Shown one piece after another: positions 43,694 to 53,841 of a stretch of DNA of 64,000 nucleotides. Every line of letters begins with the position of its first letter. The stretch's first letter is position 1. The stretch comes from M55B112 sp964539395 (GTDB lineage Bacteria > Bacteroidota > Bacteroidia > Bacteroidales > GCA-2748055), in the NCBI GenBank assembly GCA_964539395.1, contig CAZIIU010000007.1, positions 22,121-86,120 of the forward strand. Reading direction: 5' to 3'. A program made the translations under genes and the position numbers. The notes under the pieces were generated by a model, which was not told the origin of the DNA, made no database searches, and worked only from the letters and a program-made list of their open reading frames with translations.

Positions 43694-43734
43694 ATTGTAT
43701 TCTGGTGCTTTCTTTCCTTTATCCGTGGTAATAA

Positions 43735-44961
43735 CTAATGCAGTTTCCGTATACGCTGTAATAAGGGAGGATGAGAATAGTGGAAAAAGACATACATGGG
43801 GTGAGGTGTCAGATTACTGAGGTTGTTCTTACTCAGTTTTTTCAATCCACTGACGAGAGGAGCGGCACCAAATTCCACAGCAGCATATGCATCCGCCTGA
43901 TATTCGTTCTTCCTTGAAATAATATTCGTGAAGATCCCCAGTATCATTGAGAGAGGAGTGTAAAGAATGGCAAATGCTATCAATCCGATATGGAATGAGG
44001 CGGTTTCTCCTCCCAGCGCCTGGGAAAGCTCCGGACGAGCCACGAAAAGGGAGAAGAGGTAGAGCATAATACCAGTCTGCACGATTCCAAGCAACATACC
44101 GGCAATACTGTGCTTTTTCTTAAAATGCCCAATCTCATGCGCCAATACGGCAACGATTTCATCAGTTTCAAGATCATTGATTAGCGTATCATAAAGTACA
44201 ATTCGTTTTTTTGGCCCCAGTCCGGTGAAATAGGCATTGGCTTTGCTCGAGCGCTTAGATCCATCAATTACGTAAATATTCTTCAGGTTATATCCGACCT
44301 TGCTGGCAAAAGATTCAATTGCATTCCTCAGCGCACCCTCCTCCAATGGCTTCTGCTTGTTAAACAGTGGTACAATCAGGTTAGAGTAAAACATATTCAG
44401 GATCAGGGAAAAAATGGTTATGGCACCCCAGGTAAGCAACCAGAAGTACTTCCCGGTAACATTGTATAACCATGTGATTAAAAGCAACAATCCACCTCCG
44501 ATAATTACCATCAACAGTAATCCTTTAACTTTATCAAGAATGAAGGTACCAACCGTGGTTTTGTTGAATCCGAATTTCTCTTCTATTTTAAAGGTATCCC
44601 AGATATCAAATGGTGTCGTAAGGACAGCTGATGCCACCATAAGTATTCCAAAGAAAAGCAGGACAAGAAGATAATATGAATCTGTCCGTTCAGCCAGATA
44701 CCTGTCAAGTATACCGAAGAACCCGAGAAGAATGGCCATAACCATCACAACGAGGCTGAATGTGCCCGAATAAAATGAAAAACGGGTGTTTTCCTTTTTA
44801 TAAAGCTGACTTCTTCTGTATTCCTTTTCATCATATACATCTTTCAATTCTTCAGGCAGTTCGGGGACGGAGTGCCGGATATTGATCAGATCAAGCCATC
44901 GCTCAAGAATAAAACTACCGAAGAGAATAAACAGAAACAATCCCAGAATCAATTCAACCAT
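43735..44961 (-). CDS. M48 family (Ste24-like) membrane metalloprotease
   Basis: Integral-membrane zinc protease of 408 aa, like CAAX prenyl protease 1. At least six hydrophobic segments (about 3-20, 64-85, 97-115, 146-168, 172-192, 285-312). The zinc motif is H275-E-I-G-H279 in VAVLAHEIGHFKKKH, and the third ligand is likely the Glu in RKNEYQADAYA near 352. Bacterial members act in envelope protein quality control; no prenylated substrate is expected. A 10-bp AT-rich inverted repeat lies about 50 bases before the start. Confidence 0.93.
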   Translation of the reverse strand: MVELILGLFLFILFGSFILERWLDLINIRHSVPELPEELKDVYDEKEYRRSQLYKKENTRFSFYSGTFSLVVMVMAILLGFFGILDRYLAERTDSYYLLVLLFFGILMVASAVLTTPFDIWDTFKIEEKFGFNKTTVGTFILDKVKGLLLMVIIGGGLLLLITWLYNVTGKYFWLLTWGAITIFSLILNMFYSNLIVPLFNKQKPLEEGALRNAIESFASKVGYNLKNIYVIDGSKRSSKANAYFTGLGPKKRIVLYDTLINDLETDEIVAVLAHEIGHFKKKHSIAGMLLGIVQTGIMLYLFSLFVARPELSQALGGETASFHIGLIAFAILYTPLSMILGIFTNIISRKNEYQADAYAAVEFGAAPLVSGLKKLSKNNLSNLTPHPMYVFFHYSHPPLLQRIRKLH

Positions 44962-45440
44962 ATATATTATTTTAAAGATCTATTTAATTCAAAGCAGGAA
45001 TAATTTTACCTATAATGATATATATATCTGTATATCATTAATATAATTCAGCTCATTTACTTCTTTTGCATAAGAAACAGATGAGAAAAATCAAAATTAC
45101 AAAAAAACCGGCAATAGAGGCTTATTTAGCAAACAGGATGGTTATTAAAAATCTACCTGTAAAGTATCGACTTGCATTGCAAGATCATCTGGTATATAAG
45201 GATTGATTTATCTGACTTGTAATACTTTTCGATATGTGCAAGTTATACGGGAAAGTATAATATTATCAGGCGATAAAGATGACGGTTAATGGATTGATTT
45301 TGGCAAACGAGTATATACTTACTTAATAATTCGATAAAAACTGTTATATTTAAACGCAATTCCAGGTACCGGTAAACGGGATCTGTGATCTTTTAAACCA
45401 ATAGGAAAAATGAGTTTTGTAAACCACAAATAATTTCAAT
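44962..45440. other. Intergenic stretch with an AT-rich inverted repeat
   Basis: The 10-bp arms TAATGATATA (45013-45022) and TATATCATTA (45031-45040) flank an 8-base loop upstream of the M48 protease. A 41-codon frame at 45081-45206 (MRKIKITKKPAIEAYLANRM...) has no recognised family; it might be a small gene but cannot be supported. Nothing else is evident. Confidence 0.45.
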
Positions 45441-46904
45441 ATGATAACAAAAGGATTAAAGCAAACAAAAGCATTACTGGTTTTATCAGGATACCTGATC
45501 TTGGTTTTCTTTGTCATTTCCTGCCAGAATAATTCAAAGGTAACTCCAATACGCGTCGTTGAAGAGCTGAACGTCGGGGAGTCATCGGAAGTAGAGCTGA
45601 CAAACGGAGAAAGGGTTAACCTGAAGTTGCTGCAGGTTGATGTCAAACGCGATAGTTTATATAATGCTATTCGTGATGTTCAAGTAAAGGTTTCGGTTGA
45701 CGGGGAAGTAATCACTCTGCAGTCAGGAAACTACAATCTGCCGGTGCAGGTTGGCAAGGTTAAGATTGACTGTCCTGCCATTAAAGACTATTCTACCAAC
45801 ACAGTTCTAGAACGGTGGTGGCTTGAGAAAGATGCACGTTTCAGACTTTGGCCAAAAGACTCACCATATATCAGATCTGATAATTATGTATACCCGATAG
45901 TTCAGGCCTGGCTTGCTTCTTCGTCCCAATCAGGAAATGAACCGATTCATGTAAACTATTACAGGGACTATGATGGTAATTTGATCTATTACCATGACGG
46001 ACATGGATATCGCAGGTGTAGAGGGAATTGAAAAAATTGTCTCTGCAACAAATGGGGTTGTTATTACCAAGGATAAAAGTTATGTAAAAATTGAAGATGA
46101 GCGGGGCTGGCATCACCGGTACATGCACCTTGAAAGCATTGATACGGCCATTCAGGAAGGGGGAAAAGTGAAAATGGGGCAGCAGGTAGGTCTTATAGGT
46201 AAGAAGGATGGAAGCGGTGGCTTTGTGCATCTGCATTATGACATCAAACGTAAAGACCCTTCCCCCAAAATTGGATAGCTGAAGATGCATATGTATATTG
46301 CTGGGATGCTTATGTCCGGCAGTATAAACCGGATATGATAGCCGTGGCCCGTCCCCACAGGTTGCTATGTAACGGTCAGGATATTACCCTGGACGGAAGC
46401 AAATCAAGAAGTTTTTCCGGTGAGATTGTTTCCTACGAATGGACATACTGCGATGGTACCTCTGCTCAGGGAGCCCTTCAAACAAAAACCTACCGGAACC
46501 CCGGGGCTTACAGCGAAATTTTAAAAGTCACGGATTCCGAAGGGAACATTGATTATGATTTCCAGGTTGTCATTGTCGTTGACCGGGATCATCCGGAAAG
46601 AATCATCCCCACAATCAATGCGGCTTATTATCCTACATTGAACATCCAGCCGGAGCAACCTGTCAGATTTTTTGTCCGGACATTTGGTACCAACTTTGGT
46701 GAGGAAACATGGGATTTTGGGGACGGCACCAGTAAGGTGATCACTAAGTCTGAAATGATACCGGGTGTACATCCAACTAAAGGGAAGTACGCAGAAACCG
46801 TTCATGCCTTTGCTGAAGCCGGAGATTATATCGTAAGGGTGGAACGTGCCAATGAATTGGGCATCAAAGCCTTTTTCCATCTGCATGTGGTGGTTGAGGA
46901 TTAA
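45441..46904 (+). pseudogene. M23 peptidase / PKD lipoprotein, first tandem copy, two compensating frameshifts
   Basis: Three overlapping frames align end to end with the intact paralogue downstream. Signal peptide with lipobox FVISC is followed by the N-terminal domain, the M23 domain and two PKD domains. The frame is lost at 46005-46006, where dropping one G of GG restores HDIAG and so the M23 metal motif HxGxD. It is regained near 46267-46270, where adding one A to AAAA restores NWIAEDAYV. Net shift is zero, and both lie in base runs. As written only a lipoprotein stub of 196 aa would be made. Either sequencing errors in an intact gene, or a young pseudogene. A block near 45560-45770 is almost identical to the second copy. 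Confidence 0.78.
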
Positions 46905-47136
46905 AACTTTCAAAATGTAAATTGATTCAAAATACATCAGTTTTTTACTATTATTGATACGAATTGGTTGCCATAAATATACCAAAGAATGGCAACACAT
47001 TTTTATATAAATCCGCATATGGAAACCTACACGACAATAACATGGATAATATGTTAGTTTCCATGTCGACTGATCGGAATTATTTAAACCATGCATGAAT
47101 ATTGCATTGAAGTATCTAACTTATACCTTTATTAAA

Positions 47137-48606
47137 ATGAACAATAGAAAGAGAATGAATCCAAAAAATGCATTCCTGTTTTTAACAGGATTCGTATGTC
47201 TGTTTTTCCTGGGTATATCCTGCCAGAAGAATTCAACGGTAACTCCAGTACGAGTAGTTGAAGAGCTGAACGTCGGGGAGTCAGCAGAAGTAGAGCTGAC
47301 AAACGGAGAAAGGGTTAACCTGAAGTTGCTGCAGGTTGATGTCAAACGCGATAGTTTATATAATGCTATTCGTGATGTTCAAGTAAAGGTTTCGGTTGAC
47401 GGGGAAGTAATCACCCTGCAGTCAGGAAACTACAATCTGCCGGTGCCGGTTGGCAAAGTAAAGATTGACTGCCCTGCCGTCATTAATTATTATTCAAATA
47501 CAAATCAGGATCGGTGGGGGCTTGAAAAGGATGCACGTTTCAGGCTTTGGCCGAAAGACTCACCCTATATAAGATCTGAAGATTTTGCTTACCCGATAAA
47601 ACAATCCTGGTTTGCTACCCTGTCACAGTCAGGAAATGAACCGGTACATGTGAATCATTATAGTGCTTATGATGGAGGTGTCATTTATTACCATGACGGA
47701 CATGATTTTGGAGGTGCCGAGGGATTGGAAGAGATTGTCTCTGCAACAGATGGGGTTGTCATGACCACTAATCGTAAGGGCGTTGTAATAATTGAAGATG
47801 AACGGGGATGGCATCATCATTACATCCACCTTGACAGCATTGACCCGGCTATTGAGTTAGGAAAAAAAGTTAAGATGGGACAACGGCTTGGTTTTATTGG
47901 CAAGCAGGATGGGAGCGGTGGTTGGGTGCATCTGCACTATGGCATCAAAATTAATGACCCTTACACCGATAAATGGCAAATAGAAGATGCTTATGTTTAT
48001 TTATGGGAATCCTATGTTAGACAGTATAAACCGGATATGATAGCCGTTGCACGCCCCCATCTGTTGCTTGGCACCGGTCAGGAAGCTACCCTGGACGGAA
48101 CCAAATCCAGAAGTTTTTCCGGTGATATTGTTTCATACGAATGGCAATACTGCGATGGAAATACTGCACGCGGAGCTGTTCAAACAAAAATCTACCGGAA
48201 ACCCGGAACATACAGTGAGATATTAAAAGTCACTGATTCCGAAGGGAACATAGATTATGATTTCCAGGTTGTCATTGTCGTTGACCGGGATAAAACCGAA
48301 AAAGTTATCCCGACGATCCAACCGGCTTATTTTCCTACATTGAACATCCAGCCAGGTGAACCTGTCAGATTTTTTGCCCGGACATTTGGCACCGACTATG
48401 GTGAGGAAACATGGGACTTTGGAGACGGCACCGGCAAGGTGACCACCAGGTCTGAGTTCGATAAAAAAAATGCTACCGAAGGAAAATTCGCCGAGACTTT
48501 GCATACTTTTTCCGAACCCGGGGATTACCTCGTAAAAGTAGAACGCTCCAATGAGGATGACGTTAAAGCCATTGCCCATCTGCATGTGGTGGTTGAGGAT
48601 AAATAA
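47137..48606 (+). CDS. M23-type peptidase lipoprotein with PKD domains
   Basis: Envelope lipoprotein of 489 aa. Start at 47137 (MNNRKRMNPK) chosen because it gives a compact signal peptide ending in lipobox LGISC (C29); an ATG 14 codons earlier is weaker. A beta domain of about 100 residues (VRVVEELNVGESAEVELTNGERVNLKLLQVDV) comes first. The LytM/M23 metallopeptidase core follows: H186-D-G-H-D190 (HxGxD), then H265-L-H267 (HxH). Two PKD-type domains close the protein (SGDIVSYEWQYCDGNT and EETWDFGDGTGKV). M23 enzymes cut peptidoglycan cross-links or other Gly-rich peptides. The lipid anchor and PKD domains suggest binding at the surface or periplasm. Tandem paralogue of the preceding broken copy. 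Confidence 0.85.
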   Translation: MNNRKRMNPKNAFLFLTGFVCLFFLGISCQKNSTVTPVRVVEELNVGESAEVELTNGERVNLKLLQVDVKRDSLYNAIRDVQVKVSVDGEVITLQSGNYNLPVPVGKVKIDCPAVINYYSNTNQDRWGLEKDARFRLWPKDSPYIRSEDFAYPIKQSWFATLSQSGNEPVHVNHYSAYDGGVIYYHDGHDFGGAEGLEEIVSATDGVVMTTNRKGVVIIEDERGWHHHYIHLDSIDPAIELGKKVKMGQRLGFIGKQDGSGGWVHLHYGIKINDPYTDKWQIEDAYVYLWESYVRQYKPDMIAVARPHLLLGTGQEATLDGTKSRSFSGDIVSYEWQYCDGNTARGAVQTKIYRKPGTYSEILKVTDSEGNIDYDFQVVIVVDRDKTEKVIPTIQPAYFPTLNIQPGEPVRFFARTFGTDYGEETWDFGDGTGKVTTRSEFDKKNATEGKFAETLHTFSEPGDYLVKVERSNEDDVKAIAHLHVVVEDK

Positions 48607-48704
48607 GTTGATTTCATGATGAAATAAATGGTAAGATTGATTATTTTCGCTCCTTTTATGAAAATTGCGTGGAGCGATCTATTTAATCATTCAAAACCAT
48701 TTAT

Positions 48705-50378
48705 ATGCTAAGTGCCAGATTTCAATTTATTACGTTGTTACTTTTCGTCCTTTTTACGAACCCAGGCATCTCTCAATCCTGGAACAGCAGTCTGTATCCG
48801 CCTGATTGGCAGCCCGGGTACAGCGACAGTGCAGGTCGATTCCTGCATGATTTTTCTTATGCAGGTTATCACAGTGGGCTAAAAGAGATTCCTTTTATAG
48901 AGGAAAACATTTTGGATGTTACAAAACCTCCCTACAATGCTGATAATACAGGGAAAACTGATGTCACAACACAGATTCAGCAAGCCATCGATGATGCAGG
49001 CAATGCAGGGGGTGGTGTGGTATATTTACCTGCAGGAGAATATGCCATTTCCCTGCAGGATCAGGAGGCATTGCTTATTAAGCACAGCCGCGTGGTGTTG
49101 CGAGGTGACGGACCTGAAAAAACCTTTCTGAAAAACACCTCAACGATTATGCGGTTAAAACGCCTTATCAGTTTCCAATCTGATCAGGGCCAGTGGAGCA
49201 GACCTCAAGGTAATGTTGTTGACATCACTGAGGATATACTGCTGCCCACAACCGTTATCCCAGTAGAGGATGCTGCGGTTTTCAGTAAAGGTGACCTGGT
49301 CGTTGTCATCAATGACTGTACAGAAGCATTCATCACGGAACATAAAGCAGAAAATCTATGGGATACAAGGCTTACCGGACCCAGATTTTGCAGGTTTGTT
49401 ACGGGGGTTAATCGGGATGAGAACACCATAGAAATTGATGCACCCACCCGCTATTTTCTGAAAAGACGGGATCATGCCAGGGTATACAAAATAGGTCCTC
49501 AGCTGGAGGAATGCGGAGTGGAGGATCTTTCCATCGGGAATATTCAAAACCAGAAGAAAGGCGACTGGCAGGATCAGGATATGTGGACAACAGAACAATC
49601 CGGACCTTACGAAGTGCACGCTTCTGTTGTATTTGGCTTCAGAAATGCTATGAATTGCTGGATGCGTAACGTGGCTACCTACAGGCCAGAGGAAAACAAA
49701 GATGATGTTCACATTCTCTCTATGTGCCTGAGGCTTTCTGAATCGCGGTTTATCACCATTCAGGATTGTGATTTCCGAAAACCGCAATATGAAGGGGGCG
49801 GCGGGAACGGCTACCTGTATACATTATCCGGAAATGACTGCCTGATAATCAGTTGTCATGCTGAGAATAGCCGCCATAATTACGATTTAAACGGCATGAG
49901 CAGCAACGGCAATGTCATTTACAACTGCACATCCAAAGACCCTTATGGACCCAGCGATTTTCACATGTTTCTAAGCATGGCCAACCTGTTCGATTCTTTT
50001 ATTTCTGAGGGCGATTATATCGATGCCCGTTTCAGACCCTGGGGAGGCAAGTACATTCACGGTTATTCCGCCACACAGAATGTTATGTGGAATACAACAG
50101 GATTAAAACCCCATCCCTGGGAAGATTTTGTAATCGATTCACGGCAGTTTGGCTGGGGCTACGTTATCGGCACTTCGGGACCGGTAGATTCAGTCAATAC
50201 AAAACCTGTAAGCGGGGTTTTCCTTGGATATGACTTTGACACTTCACCTGAAGATTTTGTGGAAGGAGAAGGCAAAGGGGAATGGCTCCTACCACAGTCA
50301 CTTTACATGGATCAGCTAAAAAAGCGCAGGGCCAGGATAAATACCCAGAAAAATCATCCGGATATTCCGCAATTATAA
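48705..50378 (+). CDS. Secreted right-handed beta-helix protein (pectate-lyase-3 like)
   Basis: Exported protein of 557 aa with signal peptide cleaved near GISQS (about residue 24). The Pectate_lyase_3 entry motif is visible: YNADNTGKTDVTTQIQQAIDDAGNAGGGVVYLPAGEYAI, followed by LRGDGPEKTFLKN and parallel beta-helix coils with stacked Asn and Cys (RFITIQDCDFRKP, NDCLIISCHAENSRHNYDLNG, GNVIYNCTSKD). Such proteins are polysaccharide lyases, hydrolases or binding proteins; catalytic residues cannot be assigned from sequence alone. A monocistronic gene with a 98-base gap to the M23 gene. Confidence 0.82.
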   Translation: MLSARFQFITLLLFVLFTNPGISQSWNSSLYPPDWQPGYSDSAGRFLHDFSYAGYHSGLKEIPFIEENILDVTKPPYNADNTGKTDVTTQIQQAIDDAGNAGGGVVYLPAGEYAISLQDQEALLIKHSRVVLRGDGPEKTFLKNTSTIMRLKRLISFQSDQGQWSRPQGNVVDITEDILLPTTVIPVEDAAVFSKGDLVVVINDCTEAFITEHKAENLWDTRLTGPRFCRFVTGVNRDENTIEIDAPTRYFLKRRDHARVYKIGPQLEECGVEDLSIGNIQNQKKGDWQDQDMWTTEQSGPYEVHASVVFGFRNAMNCWMRNVATYRPEENKDDVHILSMCLRLSESRFITIQDCDFRKPQYEGGGGNGYLYTLSGNDCLIISCHAENSRHNYDLNGMSSNGNVIYNCTSKDPYGPSDFHMFLSMANLFDSFISEGDYIDARFRPWGGKYIHGYSATQNVMWNTTGLKPHPWEDFVIDSRQFGWGYVIGTSGPVDSVNTKPVSGVFLGYDFDTSPEDFVEGEGKGEWLLPQSLYMDQLKKRRARINTQKNHPDIPQL

Positions 50379-50825
50379 CTTCGATTATTTATTGCAGTTT
50401 GCGGGATTACAGACTACTGTTTAAATTTGGTCATAATATACTCCCTGTTTTTGTCCGGTAACGTTGAAAATTTAAAATCCCTGAAAACTAATCTGAGTTA
50501 ATTGAGGGTAGTACTTTTGCCCGTTTGAATGTGATTTCGCTATTCAAATATATATGGTTCAGTTTTGATTCGGATGCTAAACGGGGAATCTTCCATGGTT
50601 CAACTCCTACAATAATTATTGAAATACCTGTGCGACTTCCAAAGATACTGTTTCAAAAAGTGTGGCTGACAGATGAATAAAACAGATGTCATTTGAACAT
50701 GATTTCAGTAATTGGGATATAGGTTCTGTGATTTAAATCAAAATGAAAAAATGAGGTTTTTGAACCCCCCTGAAGAGTATATAAGCAGGAATTTGATCCG
50801 AAACCTAATAATTCCTCGGGATTCA
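50379..50825. other. Intergenic stretch without a recognised gene
   Basis: No gene supported on either strand. A TACTTTTG near 50511 resembles a -7 element without a matching -33. Separates the plus-strand beta-helix gene from the end of the minus-strand sucD-fabG unit. Confidence 0.5.
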
Positions 50826-51863
50826 TTATCTCAATTGTTCCAGCAGACTTTCCTGCTGGTTGAGTCTCTTTTCGACTTGAAGACTGTATTCCTTGATATA
50901 TCTATTGTCCCACAGCTGAAGGGCTTTTTGGACATTTTTAAATGCAAACTGCAGGTTATCCTTAAGTTCATAATAAACCGCCAGGTTGTGAAAGGCTTTG
51001 GCGGCAATTCTTTCCGATTCATGTTCCGTAAGTTCCATCCATATCTCAACTGCCGGCGCCCATTCTCCCCTGTCTGTATACTGCGCTGCCTCCATAAGTT
51101 TCTTGTCCCCTCCCCTGAAAACAATCCTCGATACGCCGGTCCAAAGGGGAATCTGCCTGATCCCATAACGGAACCCCATTTCCAAACTTCCATTCCTTAT
51201 AACAGATGTTACACTCAGATAGTCCTCCCTGGCCATATCAGACCGGTTGTAATAATGTAGCGTGTCTTTACTGAGAAACTCTTCAAAAACAGCTATACTG
51301 TCTTTTAAATATATCCTCCAGAGGACCTCCATGAAAAGTCTGAATTCCTGTAGGTATTCACCAGCTGCAAAGTCGTAATAGGTGTGAGACCTCGAGAGCC
51401 GCAGGTGATAATATTCAAAAGCTATCAACGCATCCAAAAACCGGTTTTCCATTAATTCCTGCCTCGTTGTAAAATCGAGGGCTTTAGTTTCTCCTAACGT
51501 ATCTGCTCTACGGGCATTCAGTACCGGTAAGTCTTTCATGTAACCGATCTCAGTCAATCCGCTCCCCTCCATAAATCCTTTCCGGATATTGTTGCTGACT
51601 ATAGTGTCAATAATCCTGATACTGTTCGGGTCTGTTATTTGGGGATTTACATTGGAGTATTCGTTCCCGAACACCGGGGCGCGGTTCAGGAAACCTATCC
51701 TCATTACCTGCTCAGGATATGTTACCGGCGCAGGTTCAAGTATTTCAAAATGAACAAAACTTTTTGACGCAAAACAGCCCGTCAATATAACAGGGATGAC
51801 CAAAATGGGGATATACCTGAAAAAAGCCGCCATGCACTTTTTCCATCCATTAGATTTTGTCAT
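50826..51863 (-). CDS. DUF6340-like lipoprotein
   Basis: A 345-aa lipoprotein with lipobox LTGC (C30) after a basic start. The N-terminal half has a conserved-looking stretch FEILEPAPVTYPEQVMRIGFLNRAP and the C-terminal third is TPR-like (GEWAPAVEIWMELTEHESERIAAKAFHNLAVYYELKDNLQFAFKNVQKAL). From memory this resembles the DUF6340 family of Bacteroidota; no function is known. It lies 21 bases after fabG on the same strand and probably shares its transcript. Confidence 0.7.
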   Translation of the reverse strand: MTKSNGWKKCMAAFFRYIPILVIPVILTGCFASKSFVHFEILEPAPVTYPEQVMRIGFLNRAPVFGNEYSNVNPQITDPNSIRIIDTIVSNNIRKGFMEGSGLTEIGYMKDLPVLNARRADTLGETKALDFTTRQELMENRFLDALIAFEYYHLRLSRSHTYYDFAAGEYLQEFRLFMEVLWRIYLKDSIAVFEEFLSKDTLHYYNRSDMAREDYLSVTSVIRNGSLEMGFRYGIRQIPLWTGVSRIVFRGGDKKLMEAAQYTDRGEWAPAVEIWMELTEHESERIAAKAFHNLAVYYELKDNLQFAFKNVQKALQLWDNRYIKEYSLQVEKRLNQQESLLEQLR

Positions 51864-51884
51864 TTATGAACTGTTTTACAATAT

Positions 51885-52637
51885 TTAACTCATTCCCCCA
51901 CAGACAGAAATCGTCTGTCCGGTAACATAAGAGGATAGATCGGATGCAAGAAAAAGACAGACATTTGCAACATCTTCAGGCACCCCACCCCTTCTCAAAG
52001 GGATGGTTTTCACCCACTGTTCCTTGACATCCTCAGGCAGTTTATCAGTCATATCGGTAATAATAAAGCCGGGAGCGATTGCATTGCAGCGTATGTTCCT
52101 TGACCCTAGTTCTTTGGCAACAGATTTGGTAAAGCCGAGGATTCCGGCTTTGGAAGCGGAATAGTTGGATTGTCCGGCATTTCCATTTACCCCAACAACT
52201 GAACTCATATTGATTATTGAACCACTACGTGCCTTGAGCATATATTTCTGAACAGCCTTTGTAAAATTAAAAACGGACTTCAGGTTGACCCTGATCACTA
52301 AATCCCACATCTCCTCCTCCATCCTCATAAGGAGTGTATCCCTGGTTATACCGGCATTATTCACGAGTATATCGATCTTTCCAAAATCATTAAAAACTGC
52401 ATCAGCAGTTGCATGAGCAGCATTGAAATCGCTGGCGTCACTTGCATACCCTTTGCATTCTACTCCCAGGGCAGATAATTCCTTCTCCAGACTGACCATA
52501 TTTTCATCGTGGTTCAGATCGGTAAAAGCCACATCAGCACCTGCTTTCGCGTATTCTTCGGCAATTTTACGTCCGATACCCCTTGCTGCACCTGTTACGA
52601 GTGCCACTTTGCCATTTAATAAGTCCATCTTCTTCAT
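51885..52637 (-). CDS. fabG: 3-oxoacyl-ACP reductase
   Basis: Short-chain dehydrogenase of fatty-acid elongation: NADPH-dependent reduction of 3-oxoacyl-ACP. Rossmann motif TGAARGIG (about 16-23), NNAG, the catalytic Ser in INMSSVVG and YSASKAG (Tyr/Lys) are all present; the C-terminal end TGQTISVCGGMS is diagnostic of FabG. 250 aa; Met1 or Met4 could be the start. It lies between sucD and the DUF6340-like gene on one strand, apart from the main fab cluster. Confidence 0.93.
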   Translation of the reverse strand: MKKMDLLNGKVALVTGAARGIGRKIAEEYAKAGADVAFTDLNHDENMVSLEKELSALGVECKGYASDASDFNAAHATADAVFNDFGKIDILVNNAGITRDTLLMRMEEEMWDLVIRVNLKSVFNFTKAVQKYMLKARSGSIINMSSVVGVNGNAGQSNYSASKAGILGFTKSVAKELGSRNIRCNAIAPGFIITDMTDKLPEDVKEQWVKTIPLRRGGVPEDVANVCLFLASDLSSYVTGQTISVCGGMS

Positions 52638-52706
52638 ATATTTAGTTGAATTAATACATTGACTAAAACAAGTGCACGTATCTTTTGTTTATTCAGCTGC
52701 ATCCGG

Positions 52707-53591
52707 CTAGAGAATTACTTCATCTTTTAGAACTTCTGCTATCCTGTTCCCGATATCAGCCGGCGATACAACCACATGTATTCCACACCGTTCCATGATC
52801 TCCATTTTTGCTTCAGCAGTATCAGCAGCACCTCCGACGATAGCACCCGCATGGCCCATCCTGCGGCCCCTGGGAGCAGTCTGACCTGCAATAAAACCTA
52901 CCACAGGCTTTGTGCCATGGTCCCGGACCCACTCTGCAGCCTCAGCCTCCATGGATCCCCCTATCTCACCAATCATAATGATCCCCTTTGTTTGCTCATC
53001 CTCCATCAGCAGTTTAACTGCGTCTCTCGTTGTAGTTCCAATGACCGGATCGCCTCCAATACCGATGCAGGTGGATTGACCCAGTCCATTTTTCGTTACC
53101 TGGTCCACCGCCTCATAGGTAAGGGTACCTGACCTGGATACGATTCCAACGACGCCTTTTTGATGTATAAAACCGGGCATAATCCCAACCTTGGCCTCAC
53201 CCGGGGTTATCACACCTGGACAATTTGGTCCGACAAGGACCGTATTTCTGTTTTCAAGATAGGCTTTAACGGTGATCATGTCGCTCGTTGGTATACCCTC
53301 GGTAATACAAACCACCAGCTTTAACCCCGCATCCACTGCTTCCATAATTGCATCTGCTGCAAACGGTGGTGGAACAAAAATTACCGAAGTATCTGCACCG
53401 GCAGATTTTACAGCATCCCTGACTGCATTAAACACCGGCCTGTCAAGATGTATCTGACCGGCTTTTCCCGGTGTAACTCCTCCGACGACATTTGTACCGT
53501 AATCGATCATTTGCCGTGCATGAAATGTTCCTTCACTACCGGTAAATCCCTGAACAATTACCCTGGATTCTTTATCTAACAATACGCTCAT
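52707..53591 (-). CDS. sucD: Succinyl-CoA ligase, alpha subunit
   Basis: Substrate-level phosphorylation step of the citric acid cycle. The CoA-binding Rossmann domain starts VIVQGFTGSEGTFHARQMIDYGTNVVGGVTPGKAG, and the phosphohistidine motif is GHAGAIVGGAADTAEAK (about 240-256). 294 aa, full length. sucC, usually adjacent, is not in the window, so the two subunits are encoded apart. Followed after 69 bases by fabG in the same direction. Confidence 0.95.
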   Translation of the reverse strand: MSVLLDKESRVIVQGFTGSEGTFHARQMIDYGTNVVGGVTPGKAGQIHLDRPVFNAVRDAVKSAGADTSVIFVPPPFAADAIMEAVDAGLKLVVCITEGIPTSDMITVKAYLENRNTVLVGPNCPGVITPGEAKVGIMPGFIHQKGVVGIVSRSGTLTYEAVDQVTKNGLGQSTCIGIGGDPVIGTTTRDAVKLLMEDEQTKGIIMIGEIGGSMEAEAAEWVRDHGTKPVVGFIAGQTAPRGRRMGHAGAIVGGAADTAEAKMEIMERCGIHVVVSPADIGNRIAEVLKDEVIL

Positions 53592-53841
53592 AAAAATAAC
53601 TGCTCTTCAATATGATTAATTCTATAACATCCTTATATTAAAAGAATATCGATCACCGCGAATGAGATTACCAGGACTATTCATACAGGTTAACTACATC
53701 AATACCTGCGGTGCGCTTATCCAATTTTTGAGTTTTTAAAAGTAGATAAGTTCGGACTTATTTCAAAATAAAAAACAGATACAGGTAAGTTGAACTATAC
53801 AGCTTAACCCGGTTATTACATTTATTATGTAACTTGGAAGG

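Noticed and set aside
45081..45206. 41-codon small basic frame upstream of the M23 copy
   Set aside because: Could be a small gene but lacks a clear ribosome-binding site or any recognised family; kept only as a note.
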